Source: an uncultured Methanomicrobiales archaeon (lineage in GTDB: Archaea; Halobacteriota; Methanomicrobia; Methanomicrobiales; Methanospirillaceae). Taken from it: DNA of 52,725 nt. The stretch is taken from contig CAIKOD010000016.1 of assembly GCA_903828975.1 (NCBI GenBank), forward strand, positions 1 through 52,725. The letters run 5' to 3'. Positions 43,647-52,545 of the stretch are shown one piece after another. Position 1 is the stretch's first letter, and the number at the start of each line of letters is the position of its first letter. The translations under genes were made by a program, and so were the position numbers. Below the pieces are notes generated by a model. The model saw only the letters and a list, made by a program, of their open reading frames with translations. It was not told the DNA's origin and did no database searches.

Positions 43647-43721
43647 TGGGCCCGATGCGATTCGAACGCATGACCGCCCGGTTATGAGCCGGGCGCTCTA
43701 ACCGGACTGAGCTACGGGCCC
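43647..43721 (-). tRNA. tRNA (anticodon CAT), possibly Ile2 or elongator Met
   Basis: The 75-nt gene has acceptor GGGCCCG/CGGGCCC, discriminator A, D-arm GCTC...GAGC and anticodon stem GCCCGG/CCGGGC with loop CTCATAA. The body resembles archaeal tRNA-Ile (GGGCCC acceptor, A73), so it may be tRNA-Ile2 whose C34 is changed to agmatidine; elongator Met is the alternative. Confidence 0.93.
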
Positions 43722-43735
43722 GGAAAGAGATTGAG

Positions 43736-43808
43736 CGCCCCCCACAGGGCTCGAACCTGTGACATTCGGATTAACAGTCCGACACTCTACCAACTGAGTT
43801 AGGGAGGC
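43736..43808 (-). tRNA. tRNA-Asn (GTT)
   Basis: The 73-nt gene has acceptor GCCTCCC/GGGGGGC, discriminator G, anticodon loop CTGTTAA (GTT) and T-arm CAGG-TTCGAGC-CCTG. It lies 14 nt from the CAT tRNA on the same strand, so they may be co-transcribed. Confidence 0.95.
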
Positions 43809-43903
43809 ACATTGGTTGTGTCCTAATAGATTCTTTGTGAGCCTTTTTAAAAGTAGCTGTTTGAATGCTGGATCGTAAAAAAAACTAACCATCTGGATTT
43901 TCG

Positions 43904-44209
43904 TCATTTATTCATATGTTTGCCAGGTTTGAGTTTCATGGATTCCAGAAGCCCGATGAGATCATCGAGGTTATCATCCAGGTGGCACAGGAGATCCTCT
44001 GTCTGGGGGGTTGCCATTGCGCCGGTGGGTGTTGCCCTGATGTACCCAAGCTGCTCAAGCACGCGGAGTGAATAACGGATCCGGTGAAATGGCAGGTCCA
44101 GCAGCTCCGATAGTTTCATAATGCCAATCGGCTGGTGCTCCAAAACAGCCCTGATTACAATAACATGCCTTGAAAGAAGTTCGATTTCGTCTTTCATTTT
44201 CTTGAGCAT
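43904..44209 (-). CDS. Winged-helix regulator
   Basis: The 101-residue protein begins MLKKMKDEIELLSRHVIVIR and has an HTH (K-L-S-E-L-L-D-L-P-F-H-R-I-R-Y-S-L-R-V-L-E) followed by a predicted beta wing and a C-terminal helix with D-D-N-L-D-D-L-I. It is similar in layout to small archaeal transcriptional regulators of the PadR/ArsR kind. It is followed (13 nt upstream) by a small membrane protein, so the two may form an operon. Confidence 0.75.
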   Translation of the reverse strand: MLKKMKDEIELLSRHVIVIRAVLEHQPIGIMKLSELLDLPFHRIRYSLRVLEQLGYIRATPTGAMATPQTEDLLCHLDDNLDDLIGLLESMKLKPGKHMNK

Positions 44210-44222
44210 GATTTAGTGTACC

Positions 44223-44489
44223 TCAGGTCTCTTTTTTTTCTGTTTCCGGCTTCGGGCCGGGTTCCTGGTGCTCGCTGAGCCACTGCTTGGTAACCCTGTA
44301 TTTTTTGATGAAGACATAGATCATCACGAGATCAATTACCAGGAGTACTGGGGGGAGATAATATTTGAACGGTACAGGTACAAGGAACAGGGCAATTACA
44401 ATAACAGCAGCAACAAGGATAATCACGTTCAACAGGATAGTGAGCGAATAAAATTTATATTTAAACTGTTCTTTTACCTTCTCTTCCAT
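44223..44489 (-). CDS. Small two-helix membrane protein
   Basis: The 88-residue product has two hydrophobic helices (about residues 15-38 and 44-62) and a charged C-terminus rich in Glu, Pro and Lys. It is the first gene of a likely pair with the winged-helix regulator, suggesting a sensor or anchor role for the regulator; this is inference. Confidence 0.65.
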   Translation of the reverse strand: MEEKVKEQFKYKFYSLTILLNVIILVAAVIVIALFLVPVPFKYYLPPVLLVIDLVMIYVFIKKYRVTKQWLSEHQEPGPKPETEKKET

Positions 44490-44549
44490 TGCTCATAGGT
44501 CAGCCGTTATCATAAAAGTACTTGTGGTTTTACCGCGAATATTTCTCCC

Positions 44550-45680
44550 ATGGACTCGCTGGATGACGTGATCAGGCGTTCTGGTGCTGATGCATATGTC
44601 GCATTCGGCTCGTCACAAAATGCAGATATCAGGTATCTCACCCGGTTCCGGACGGAAGATCCTTTTGTCTATATCAAAAAACCCGGTGAGAAAGGGTTCA
44701 TGGTGATCGGCCAGATGGAATATGAACGTGCAATGAGAGAATCGATCGCCGCCGTGATGACCAGAGGGGAGTCCGGCCTCCTGGATATTATCAAAGAAGA
44801 GCCGATAAAACACCGCGCCTATGCAAAAATGATTGCAAATCATACAGGCCCACGCATCATTCTACCCGCTTCGTTTCCCTACGGGATCGGGCATGAACTG
44901 GAGTCACTCTGCGAGGTGACCATTGATCCCGGCTCGGTCGAGACCGCCCGGGCAATAAAATCAGATGATGAGATAAGGAACATCAGGGGGGTCCAGGCCG
45001 CAACCGATATCGCAATGGAACGGGCAATTTCCCTGGTAAAAGCAAGCAGGCCAAAAAAGGGTGTACTGTATCACGACGATCAGCCGGTCACTTCAGAGCA
45101 GGTGAGGTCACTCATACACAAAACCCTGATGGATTACGGGTGTCATGCGATCGATACGATTGTCACCTGCGGAAAAGATACCGCCCTGCCACACGCACTC
45201 GGGACTGGACCCCTTATGGAATCAGAGCCGGTTGTGATTGATACGTTCCCTGCTGATGACATGAACGGGTATTTCACCGATATGACAAGGACTGTTGTAA
45301 GGGGAGAACCATCCGCCGAATTGCTTGAGATGTATGGTGCCGTTCTGGAGGCACAGGACCTTGGCATATCCCTGGTAATGCACGGGGCCAGCGGCTCAGC
45401 GGTTCACCAGGCTGTTGTGGACCTCTTCGCCGAAAAGGGATATGGTACCGGCAATGAGGGATTTACCCATAACCTGGGGCACGGGGTAGGTCTCGAAGTC
45501 CACGAGCAGCCGACCCTTGGTCCGGTAGGGGGAGCTCTTGCTGCCGGCAATGTGGCCACTATTGAGCCCGGGCTCTATTACCGGGATATCGGCGGGGTGC
45601 GTCTCGAGAACACCGGGGTGGTCACAACAGCAGGGTTTGAATCTTTTACACGATTTCCCCGTGAATTTATACTCAGGTGA
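44550..45680 (+). CDS. M24-family metallopeptidase (Xaa-Pro peptidase-like)
   Basis: The 376-residue protein has a creatinase-like N-terminal domain (1-140) and a pita-bread catalytic domain. Metal ligands appear in V-I-D-T-F-P-A-D-D (first Asp), F-T-D-M-T, G-H-G-V-G-L-E-V-H-E, T-I-E-P-G-L-Y and R-L-E-N. It probably removes N-terminal residues before Pro. The stop overlaps the methionine aminopeptidase start, so both N-terminal peptidases are co-expressed. Confidence 0.88.
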   Translation: MDSLDDVIRRSGADAYVAFGSSQNADIRYLTRFRTEDPFVYIKKPGEKGFMVIGQMEYERAMRESIAAVMTRGESGLLDIIKEEPIKHRAYAKMIANHTGPRIILPASFPYGIGHELESLCEVTIDPGSVETARAIKSDDEIRNIRGVQAATDIAMERAISLVKASRPKKGVLYHDDQPVTSEQVRSLIHKTLMDYGCHAIDTIVTCGKDTALPHALGTGPLMESEPVVIDTFPADDMNGYFTDMTRTVVRGEPSAELLEMYGAVLEAQDLGISLVMHGASGSAVHQAVVDLFAEKGYGTGNEGFTHNLGHGVGLEVHEQPTLGPVGGALAAGNVATIEPGLYYRDIGGVRLENTGVVTTAGFESFTRFPREFILR

Positions 45681-46561
45681 TCCCGGTGGATGACGAAATT
45701 TTTGATAACTACTGCCAGGCCGGGGCTTTTGCTGCATCGGTACTCAGGAAAGGGGCCATGGAGATCAGGCCTGGCGCCCCCTACCTCGAGGTTATCGAGT
45801 TCATTGAAGACCTGGCCGCAACAGACGAATCAGGCCTTGCATTCCCGCTTAATGTCTCTCTGAACGAAGATGCTGCGCATGATACCGCGTCGACCGGAGA
45901 TGACCGGGTATTTGCACCCGGGGACCTGGTCAAGCTAGACCTCGGTGTCCATTTCGACGGCTACATCGCAGATACAGCAATTACAATCGATCTGGGAAAT
46001 AACGGGCTGCTCGTGGACGCATCCAGGGAAGCACTTTCACGGGCTATTGAAAAGGTGCACCCGGGAGCGACCGTTGGAGAACTGGGGTTTGCCATCCAGG
46101 CCGAGATTGAAGGCAGGGGATACAGGCCAATCGCGAACCTCACTGGTCACGGGCTCGGCAGGTTTGCCGTGCACAGACCCCCGAGCATCCCTAATATTGC
46201 AATACAGGGGGGGGCAGTGCTTGAAGAGGGAATGGTATTTGCTATTGAGCCGTTTGCAACGACCGGCTCAGGCCATGTGAGCGAGAAGAAGCGGGTTGAG
46301 ATTTTCCAGCAGATCTCCCAGAAGCCGGTGCGACTGGCCACGGCAAGGCATGTCCTGGAGGCGGTTAAGGGACGGCAGGGCATGCCCTTTGCAAAGCGGT
46401 GGCTCCCTGATAACAAGCCGGAGATCGCCCTTGCGACGCTCATCCGCTCCGGTGTGGTCCACGCATACCCGGTACTATCGGACATCCCCGGCTCACTCGT
46501 CTCGCAGCATGAACATACAGTCATTGTTACCGAGGATCACTGTGTTGTGACAACGGCATGA
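45677..46561 (+). CDS. map: Methionine aminopeptidase (type II)
   Basis: The 294-residue protein has ligands D-L-G-V-H-F-D-G-Y-I-A-D-T (two Asp), T-G-H-G-L-G, F-A-I-E-P-F and a final H-E-H-T-V-I-V-T-E. The insertion near residues 195-260 identifies the type II archaeal/eukaryotic form. It removes the initiator Met from nascent proteins. The GTG at 45677 overlaps the preceding peptidase stop; an alternative GTG lies three codons later. Confidence 0.93.
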   Translation: MIPVDDEIFDNYCQAGAFAASVLRKGAMEIRPGAPYLEVIEFIEDLAATDESGLAFPLNVSLNEDAAHDTASTGDDRVFAPGDLVKLDLGVHFDGYIADTAITIDLGNNGLLVDASREALSRAIEKVHPGATVGELGFAIQAEIEGRGYRPIANLTGHGLGRFAVHRPPSIPNIAIQGGAVLEEGMVFAIEPFATTGSGHVSEKKRVEIFQQISQKPVRLATARHVLEAVKGRQGMPFAKRWLPDNKPEIALATLIRSGVVHAYPVLSDIPGSLVSQHEHTVIVTEDHCVVTTA

Positions 46562-46605
46562 GATACTCTTATCCGATGCCAGATTGAATATTTTAGGTTA
46601 CAGCC

Positions 46606-47880
46606 ATGTCTGGAGACGACGAGACCCTGAAAATTCTGGATGTGCTCCTCTGCGCAGAAATATTTAACCAGAACCCGAATCTGGATATCAATGACCTTAC
46701 GCCGGAGCATAGGACCATGTTCGGACTCGGCTCTGCGTCCGGAATTAAAAGGCCTGTTACTGTCAGCGAAAGTACAATCCGGAGGGTACTTCAGATCCAG
46801 AACCCGCGCGGAAAAGTCGCGGAAAACCCGGTCGTAATCTACGAAGAGTTCGGGCAGAGGTTCCGTATACCGGCACTCGAGGCTGCGGCGAAGTGGTTCC
46901 TTGGCCACGGGGGCATGCCATATATTAAACAGAACCCGGCACTGGCATATTATTTTGAGACGCTTGACTCTTTCGGCATTTCTTATCGGGAAGTAAAGGC
47001 TGAAAATCCACCGTTTGAAGACAGCAGGTCGTACCTTGACGGGAAAATTTCAGAGATAATTGCTGCCGATGAACGCCTGAGAACGGCCATGGACCTGATC
47101 ATCATCAACGCACCCGATGAGATCGAGCAGCAGATTGATGACCTCGTCTGCACTTCAGAGCAGAAAGACATCATCGCAAAAATGCGGATCGCAATTATCC
47201 ACCGTGAATTCCTGTTGAAGCACCGGATCCACGAGGTGGGAAAGCTGTTATTCGTCGGCCCGCCGGGACCGGGAAAGACATCGCTCGCACTCGCTATGTC
47301 CCATGCCATGCATATGCCAATCCTTGAGGTCAGGCTCTCGATGGTCACGTCACAGTACCTCGGGGAGACCTCGAAAAATATCGATAGGATATTCGAATTA
47401 GCCAAAAAACTTTCACCATGCATCCTGTTTATCGACGAGTTTGATTACGTTGCCAAGAGCAGGGTGACCGATGACCATGGCGCCATGAAGAGGGCGGTAA
47501 ACTCCCTCCTGAAAAATATCGACAAGATGAACCTCGTGAAAAACGGGGTGCTCCTTATCGGTGCGACCAACCATCCCCAGCTCCTCGATGAAGCTGCATG
47601 GCGCAGGTTTGACGAGGTCGTGGAGTTTTCGCTGCCCAGCGAAGAGATGAGGGAACGGATCCTGAAAAAGATCACCCATTCTGTAGGTTGTGAATGCGAT
47701 TTCCGTTACCTCGCTGCCCAGACAGATGGACTTTCAGGTTCTGACCTCCGGATGCTGGTAAAAGAGGCGATCCTCTTATCAATCATGGATGGCCGGAAGG
47801 CCCTTCTACAGAGCGATATTGAAAAAGGAATCCAGATGGTGAAAAGCAGGGGCGTAATCCGGAACCTTAACTGGTTGTAG
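46606..47880 (+). CDS. Archaeal AAA+ ATPase of unknown function
   Basis: The 424-residue protein has an N-terminal domain of about 180 residues with no known fold, then an AAA+ module: Walker A GPPGPGKTS near residue 220, Walker B CILFIDEFD near 272, sensor GATNHPQ and an Arg-rich C-terminal lid. The Walker A has Pro where most have Thr. It lies 1 nt before a beta-lactamase-fold gene, so they are co-transcribed; the shared function is not known. Confidence 0.82.
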   Translation: MSGDDETLKILDVLLCAEIFNQNPNLDINDLTPEHRTMFGLGSASGIKRPVTVSESTIRRVLQIQNPRGKVAENPVVIYEEFGQRFRIPALEAAAKWFLGHGGMPYIKQNPALAYYFETLDSFGISYREVKAENPPFEDSRSYLDGKISEIIAADERLRTAMDLIIINAPDEIEQQIDDLVCTSEQKDIIAKMRIAIIHREFLLKHRIHEVGKLLFVGPPGPGKTSLALAMSHAMHMPILEVRLSMVTSQYLGETSKNIDRIFELAKKLSPCILFIDEFDYVAKSRVTDDHGAMKRAVNSLLKNIDKMNLVKNGVLLIGATNHPQLLDEAAWRRFDEVVEFSLPSEEMRERILKKITHSVGCECDFRYLAAQTDGLSGSDLRMLVKEAILLSIMDGRKALLQSDIEKGIQMVKSRGVIRNLNWL

Positions 47881-47881
47881 T

Positions 47882-48604
47882 ATGAAAATTACGCTGCTGG
47901 GCACAGGGGATGCAACAGGTACGCCAAAGATAGGCTGCAGGTGCCCCCAATGTACATACGCACAGGAAACAGGACAAACGAGGCTGCGCACTTCCCTCCT
48001 TGTGGAACATGCCGGGAAGCATATCCTTGTTGATTCCTCACCTGACCTCCGCCAGCAGTTACTCCGTTGCAGTTCACCCCACATTGATGCAGTGATATGG
48101 ACACACGGGCATTACGACCATTTTATGGGGTATGGGGAGTTCTACCGTGTCCAGGAACTGCCACCCGTCTACGCTGCCCCACCGGTACTCGGGTATTGCG
48201 GGGGCATTTTTTCATTCCTGCCGTTTCACCATAACCCGGTCGAGGCATACGAACCGTTCACCCTTTTTGGTGTTACCTTCACGCTGATCGAAGTAAACCA
48301 CCCGCCGGCCTACAGCTGCGGGATAGTGATTACCTGTGATGAGGTAACGATCGGGTACACTGCAGATACCCGTTCTAATATTCCGGAGCATAGCAAAGAA
48401 TTACTCTTTGGGGCAGATCTCCTGCTTATTGACGCGCTGGTACCAAAGGGATACCACATCTATAAGCATATGAATTATGACGAGGCATGCCAGATGGCAT
48501 CCGATCTGGAGGCAGGGGATTTCCGTTGCGTCCACCTGAGTCATGCAATCAGCTGGGACCTCCCTCATATCGGAAAAGACGGGGAATATTTCCAGTTCGA
48601 CTGA
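47882..48604 (+). CDS. PhnP-like metallo-beta-lactamase-fold hydrolase
   Basis: The 240-residue protein has T-H-G-H-Y-D-H-F, the two-metal HxHxDH motif, the CRCPQC zinc site of PhnP near residue 20 and a late D-T-R-S (Y-T-A-D-T). PhnP hydrolyses cyclic phosphate esters such as ribose 1,2-cyclic phosphate; the true substrate here is unknown. It is coupled to the AAA ATPase. Confidence 0.85.
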   Translation: MKITLLGTGDATGTPKIGCRCPQCTYAQETGQTRLRTSLLVEHAGKHILVDSSPDLRQQLLRCSSPHIDAVIWTHGHYDHFMGYGEFYRVQELPPVYAAPPVLGYCGGIFSFLPFHHNPVEAYEPFTLFGVTFTLIEVNHPPAYSCGIVITCDEVTIGYTADTRSNIPEHSKELLFGADLLLIDALVPKGYHIYKHMNYDEACQMASDLEAGDFRCVHLSHAISWDLPHIGKDGEYFQFD

Positions 48605-48830
48605 ACCGGGAAGAACAGGCATTCCGTCGTACCATGTTTACTATCGCTGTCACACCAGGACCGGGTGAGAAAGGGGGCCCGGTTTTCACGTAGTATTGTT
48701 ACCAACCACCAGGGTACGCACATCCCTGGCAACCATGCGGCAGATGCCGGTTCCTGCCTAGCTTCCCCATCTTCCCTGGAGAGCATGTCACCAATACCAT
48801 TATGGGTGTCACATTCCCAATCATAGGTGA

Positions 48831-49100
48831 ATGAATATTAAGTTGCTCGAGCTGGAAAAAGACAAGGCCAGGCTGATTATTCAGGGGGAGGGACATACCT
48901 TCATGAATACCCTGACGGATGAGATCCTGAAGGACCCTGATGTCGATGTGGCCAGATATGTTATAGAATTCCAGTTTTCAGACCCTGAACTCCTGGTGAC
49001 CACAAATGGTAAAAAAGACCCCCTGGATGTGATCCGGGACGCATGCACCAGGATATCAGGGCACTGCGATGAACTCCTTTCAAACATGAAGAATCAGTAA
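48831..49100 (+). CDS. rpoL: RNA polymerase subunit L (Rpo11)
   Basis: The 89-residue product MNIKLLELEKDKARLIIQGE has the conserved F-M-N-T-L-T-D-E-I-L region and ends in helical residues. It pairs with subunit D in the archaeal polymerase assembly platform. A GGTGA lies directly before the ATG. Confidence 0.93.
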   Translation: MNIKLLELEKDKARLIIQGEGHTFMNTLTDEILKDPDVDVARYVIEFQFSDPELLVTTNGKKDPLDVIRDACTRISGHCDELLSNMKNQ

Positions 49101-49199
49101 CAAAACAAAGATTATTTTTTTCCCGGTACCTTTGAACCGGGCAGGCCCCTGTAATTATTGCCCGTCAGAAATGACAGGGATGATGTGGCCGGTATAAGA

Positions 49200-49814
49200 C
49201 TATACTGCCCGTTCTGTGAACACGATAGACCCGGATATCCGGGCAATCTTAACCTTGACTGTCTGCCCCGGCTTTGAATTTGAGACATACATGATGTATT
49301 TCCCCATCTTTACCACGCCGTCGCCCCGCTTCGAGACTGACTGGATCTCAACCTCGAGGATTGCCCCTTCCTGCAGTTCATTGGTAATAGGTTCTGTGCG
49401 TGCTTTCCTCTTTTTTACCGGGCGGTGACCCCCGCAGGCATCACAGCGCAGGAGGAGGAAGCGGTCATCTTTCACAAGACGGGTATCTGGCCGGCCACAT
49501 TCTGAGCAGATCACATAATCTTCCACGTAGCTTTTGACCAGTGAATTTATCAGGCTACTTTCGAATTTTCCGTTAAATATCGCCCTGTTGCCATCGATCT
49601 TCCCTGCAGTACCGAGTTCTCCAAGGAGGAACTTCATCAGGTGGTCCTTGTCACGTCTCGCAACATCTGCGATCTCTGCGAAATTTTCGAAGACGGTGGT
49701 TTTCCCTTCAATATAGCTCTTTGTTTCCGGAACGGTAAACCGTTCGTGGGACTCACTGACCTCGGGCATATGTGAATATGCCTTGTTTAAAAGTGCCTCA
49801 TACGATTCGACCAT
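49200..49814 (-). CDS. Translation initiation factor aIF2 beta with C-terminal TRAM domain
   Basis: The 204-residue protein has the aIF2-beta core ([15 protein letters not shown]) and zinc ribbon (C-S-E-C-G ... C-D-A-C-G-G) to about residue 135, then a TRAM domain ([20 protein letters not shown]). aIF2-beta is part of the GTPase complex bringing initiator tRNA. The added RNA-binding TRAM domain is a lineage feature and may strengthen RNA contact. Confidence 0.92.
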   Translation of the reverse strand: MVESYEALLNKAYSHMPEVSESHERFTVPETKSYIEGKTTVFENFAEIADVARRDKDHLMKFLLGELGTAGKIDGNRAIFNGKFESSLINSLVKSYVEDYVICSECGRPDTRLVKDDRFLLLRCDACGGHRPVKKRKARTEPITNELQEGAILEVEIQSVSKRGDGVVKMGKYIMYVSNSKPGQTVKVKIARISGSIVFTERAV

Positions 49815-50007
49815 AGTTGTATAGTATAAGGGATGTCCGAGGTAATAATTATGGGTAAATAGTACGCCCCTGCCTGGTCGGTCTCATATGGTTTTTGGGG
49901 TCCCGGGGCTGAATTTTTCCCCCGTGCCCTCCGCAAGGGACCCACGCCTTCGCAGAAACATTCCTCCCTGCAATGCCCCGGCAGAGCCTGGTGGTACTTC
50001 TTCCTTT

Positions 50008-50021
50008 AGAAAAAAAAAAAA
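50008..50021 (-). terminator. Poly-T terminator of ilvC
   Basis: On the minus strand a run of 12 T directly follows the ilvC stop codon (50030). Poly-T runs are the main signal for archaeal termination; no hairpin is needed. Confidence 0.6.
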
Positions 50022-50029
50022 TATTCTGG

Positions 50030-51019
50030 TTATTGCTTAAACTGGGGCATAAGCGCACGGACTTCAGCACCGACCTTTTCAATCAGGTGGTCTTCGTCCC
50101 TCTTCGTCAGGGCATTAAATACCGGGCGGTTGACCGTGTTCTCAAGCATCCATTCCCTTGCAAACTCACCGCTCTGTATCTCCTCGAGTATCTCACGCAT
50201 CGCCATCTGGGACTCGCAACCGATAACACGCGGTCCACGGGTGAGGTCCCCGTACTGTGCAGTATTACTGACATATTTCCTCATCTTCGTAAAGCCGCCC
50301 TCGTAAATAAGGTCTACAATCAGCTTCGTTTCATGGAGAACCTCGAGATATGCCATTTCCGGAGAGTACCCGGCTTCGACAAGGGTCTCAAAACCGGCCT
50401 TGATCAGGGAGGTAATACCACCGCACAGTACTGCCTGCTCCCCGAAGAGGTCGGTCTCGGTCTCTTCGCGGAACGAGGTCTCAAGCACGACTGCACGGGT
50501 CGCGCCGATACCTTTTGCATACGCAAGCGCAATCTTATGCGCAGAGCCCGTGTAGTCCTGGTGAACGGCTATCAGTGCCGGGACGCCCTTTCCTTCTTCA
50601 TATTGCCGCCTTACCATGAACCCAGGTCCTTTCGGGGCGACCATGATAACGTTGACATCCGCTGGGGGGACGATCTGGCCAAAATGAATATTGAACCCGT
50701 GGGAGAACATCAGGGTTTTTCCCTTCGCAAGATACGGCTTTATTTCGCCCCGGTATACCGCCGCCTGGTTCTCGTCAGGAAGAAGTATCTGCACCACGTC
50801 AGCCATTTTTACGGCTTCTACGACCGAATACACCTTGAACCCATCCGCTGAAGCCGCATCCCAGCTTTTCCCGGGACGGAGCCCGATGATCACGTCGATC
50901 GCACTGTCACGAAGGTTCAGTGCCTGGCCCCTGCCCTGGGAACCATACCCGATAACCGCGATACGCTTCCCGGACAGGACACTCAGGTCTGCATCTGACT
51001 CATAGTATTTTTTCAGCAT
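50030..51019 (-). CDS. ilvC: Ketol-acid reductoisomerase (class I)
   Basis: The 329-residue protein converts acetolactate derivatives on the way to valine, leucine and isoleucine. The NADP-binding region is [12 protein letters not shown] (most enzymes have H-A in place of R-G), with G-L-R-P-G-K-S-W giving the phosphate contacts. [10 protein letters not shown] and [12 protein letters not shown] supply catalytic residues. An AAGGAG site lies 7 nt before ATG 51019. It is divergent from mptA across a 66-bp promoter region. Confidence 0.95.
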   Translation of the reverse strand: MLKKYYESDADLSVLSGKRIAVIGYGSQGRGQALNLRDSAIDVIIGLRPGKSWDAASADGFKVYSVVEAVKMADVVQILLPDENQAAVYRGEIKPYLAKGKTLMFSHGFNIHFGQIVPPADVNVIMVAPKGPGFMVRRQYEEGKGVPALIAVHQDYTGSAHKIALAYAKGIGATRAVVLETSFREETETDLFGEQAVLCGGITSLIKAGFETLVEAGYSPEMAYLEVLHETKLIVDLIYEGGFTKMRKYVSNTAQYGDLTRGPRVIGCESQMAMREILEEIQSGEFAREWMLENTVNRPVFNALTKRDEDHLIEKVGAEVRALMPQFKQ

Positions 51020-51085
51020 GGTCTCTCCTTATTATATCAGCAACCAAGCACATAAATATTTTATAAAAAAACTAATCAGAGTACC

Positions 51086-52090
51086 TTGGGTCATATCCCT
51101 TTTGGAGAGCGATCAACCATTAATGAGACAACAGAACCGAGATTTGGGGGCATTCTGCCGGACGTTCAATCCACATGCCCTGATATCCGCATTAATCTGA
51201 CCCGGGTGGGGGTCAAGAATGTGAAAAAACTCGTGGAAGTCTCGCGCCCTGACAAGCGCCCGGTAATTTTCATTTCAAATTTTGATGTCTTCGTTGACCT
51301 ACCCGGAAGTCTCAAAGGAGCGAACCTCTCACGAAATTTTGAAGTGATCGATGAAGTACTCCAGCAGGCCATTGACGGGGATGTCAAGGAAATTGAAGAG
51401 CTCTGCAGCGTGGTCGCACGAAAACTGCTCGACCGGCATGAATATGCCGACCGCACAGAGGTATGGATGCGAAGCCAGTTCATGGTGAAACGGGAGACCC
51501 CGGTCAGCAAGACCAGTTGCCACGAGGTCGTCAGTGTCCACGCACGGGCTGTTGCCAGGCGCACGTTCCGGAGCCCCATCGTCAGGAAGAGTATCGGGGC
51601 GGAAGTGATGGGGATGACCGCCTGCCCCTGTGCCCAGAATATCATGAAGGAGCGGGCACAGTATGTCCTCGAGGACCTTAAGGTCGACAAGGAGACCATC
51701 GCAAAGTTCTTCGAAGAGGTCCCCATGGCCACGCACAACCAGAGGGGCCGCGGCTTTCTCTGCATTGAAACAGATGACGACCAGCACGTAAAACTCGAAA
51801 CGATCATCGATATCCTGAAGGAGTCAATGAGCGCCCCGATTTTTGAACTCCTCAAACGTGGCGATGAAAGTTATGTCGTCCTTTCCGCACATAAAAACCC
51901 AAGATTTGTTGAGGACTGCGTACGGGAGATGGCAAAAAAAGTCCTTGCAGAATTCCATGATCTCTCCGGCGATGCCCTCGTTACCATAAAGCAGACCAAC
52001 GAGGAGAGCATCCACCAGCACGATGCCTACGCGGAACGCCAGGCAACAATTGCCGAGCTTTTCGTCGAGCTGAACGGCGAAATCCAGTAA
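51086..52090 (+). CDS. mptA: GTP cyclohydrolase MptA
   Basis: The protein of about 320-334 residues converts GTP to 7,8-dihydro-D-neopterin 2',3'-cyclic phosphate, the first step of methanopterin synthesis. It has V-G-V-K-N-V-K-K-L near the start, S-C-H-E-V-V-S-V-H-A and the metal-binding M-T-A-C-P-C-A-Q-N-I-M motif. The start is uncertain: the family usually begins close to LPDVQST, but no ATG is in frame; the first TTG is at 51086, about 22-26 nt after a TTTTATAAAA box (51059-51068), which would suit a leaderless transcript. Confidence 0.9.
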   Translation: MGHIPFGERSTINETTEPRFGGILPDVQSTCPDIRINLTRVGVKNVKKLVEVSRPDKRPVIFISNFDVFVDLPGSLKGANLSRNFEVIDEVLQQAIDGDVKEIEELCSVVARKLLDRHEYADRTEVWMRSQFMVKRETPVSKTSCHEVVSVHARAVARRTFRSPIVRKSIGAEVMGMTACPCAQNIMKERAQYVLEDLKVDKETIAKFFEEVPMATHNQRGRGFLCIETDDDQHVKLETIIDILKESMSAPIFELLKRGDESYVVLSAHKNPRFVEDCVREMAKKVLAEFHDLSGDALVTIKQTNEESIHQHDAYAERQATIAELFVELNGEIQ

Positions 52091-52545
52091 ATTTCCTCTT
52101 TTTTTGTGCCGATATCGGCAGTTTTCACTACATTTCCCTGGGGCAATTGTCCCTTTATAAGGGGGTGCCCCAGAACAATAATCACAGGGTATCACCAGGG
52201 TCCATTTGTCAGGATCCCGGGGATATTCCGGTACCCGGTCTGTTCCCCTATAGGTCCGGATCTGGGTCGTAACTGCCGTTCCTTTCCACCTTCATACTGA
52301 TAAGGGAATCCTATAAAAGTTACGACTCCATCGTCCCGGGAAAATACGAAAAAAACATGGATTATCTCTCTTCTCTCCCGTGAAATCGGCACTATCAGGA
52401 GAATTGCAAAGCAGATATATAATTGGAAGATGTAAAATTAAGCTGAACGTACTAGGTACGGTCAAAAGATCTCCTTAGAAGAGATTTGTGTGGATTACAC
52501 CGGTATCGAATATTGAACAACTCAGCATAAGATGAGGCGATAATA
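52091..52545. other. Upstream region of frhA, no gene seen
   Basis: This 455-bp gap holds the frhA promoter. Minus-strand open frames here and across the frhA start have no start signals or motifs and overlap a real gene. A TTTATAAGG near 52154 could be another promoter, but no gene follows it. Confidence 0.4.
52414..52423 (+). promoter_or_regulatory. TATA box of the frh operon
   Basis: GATATATAAT, preceded by purines (GCAAAGCA) fitting a BRE, lies about 127 nt before the frhA start. It predicts transcription from about 52445 and an unusually long leader of about 100 nt. Confidence 0.5.
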
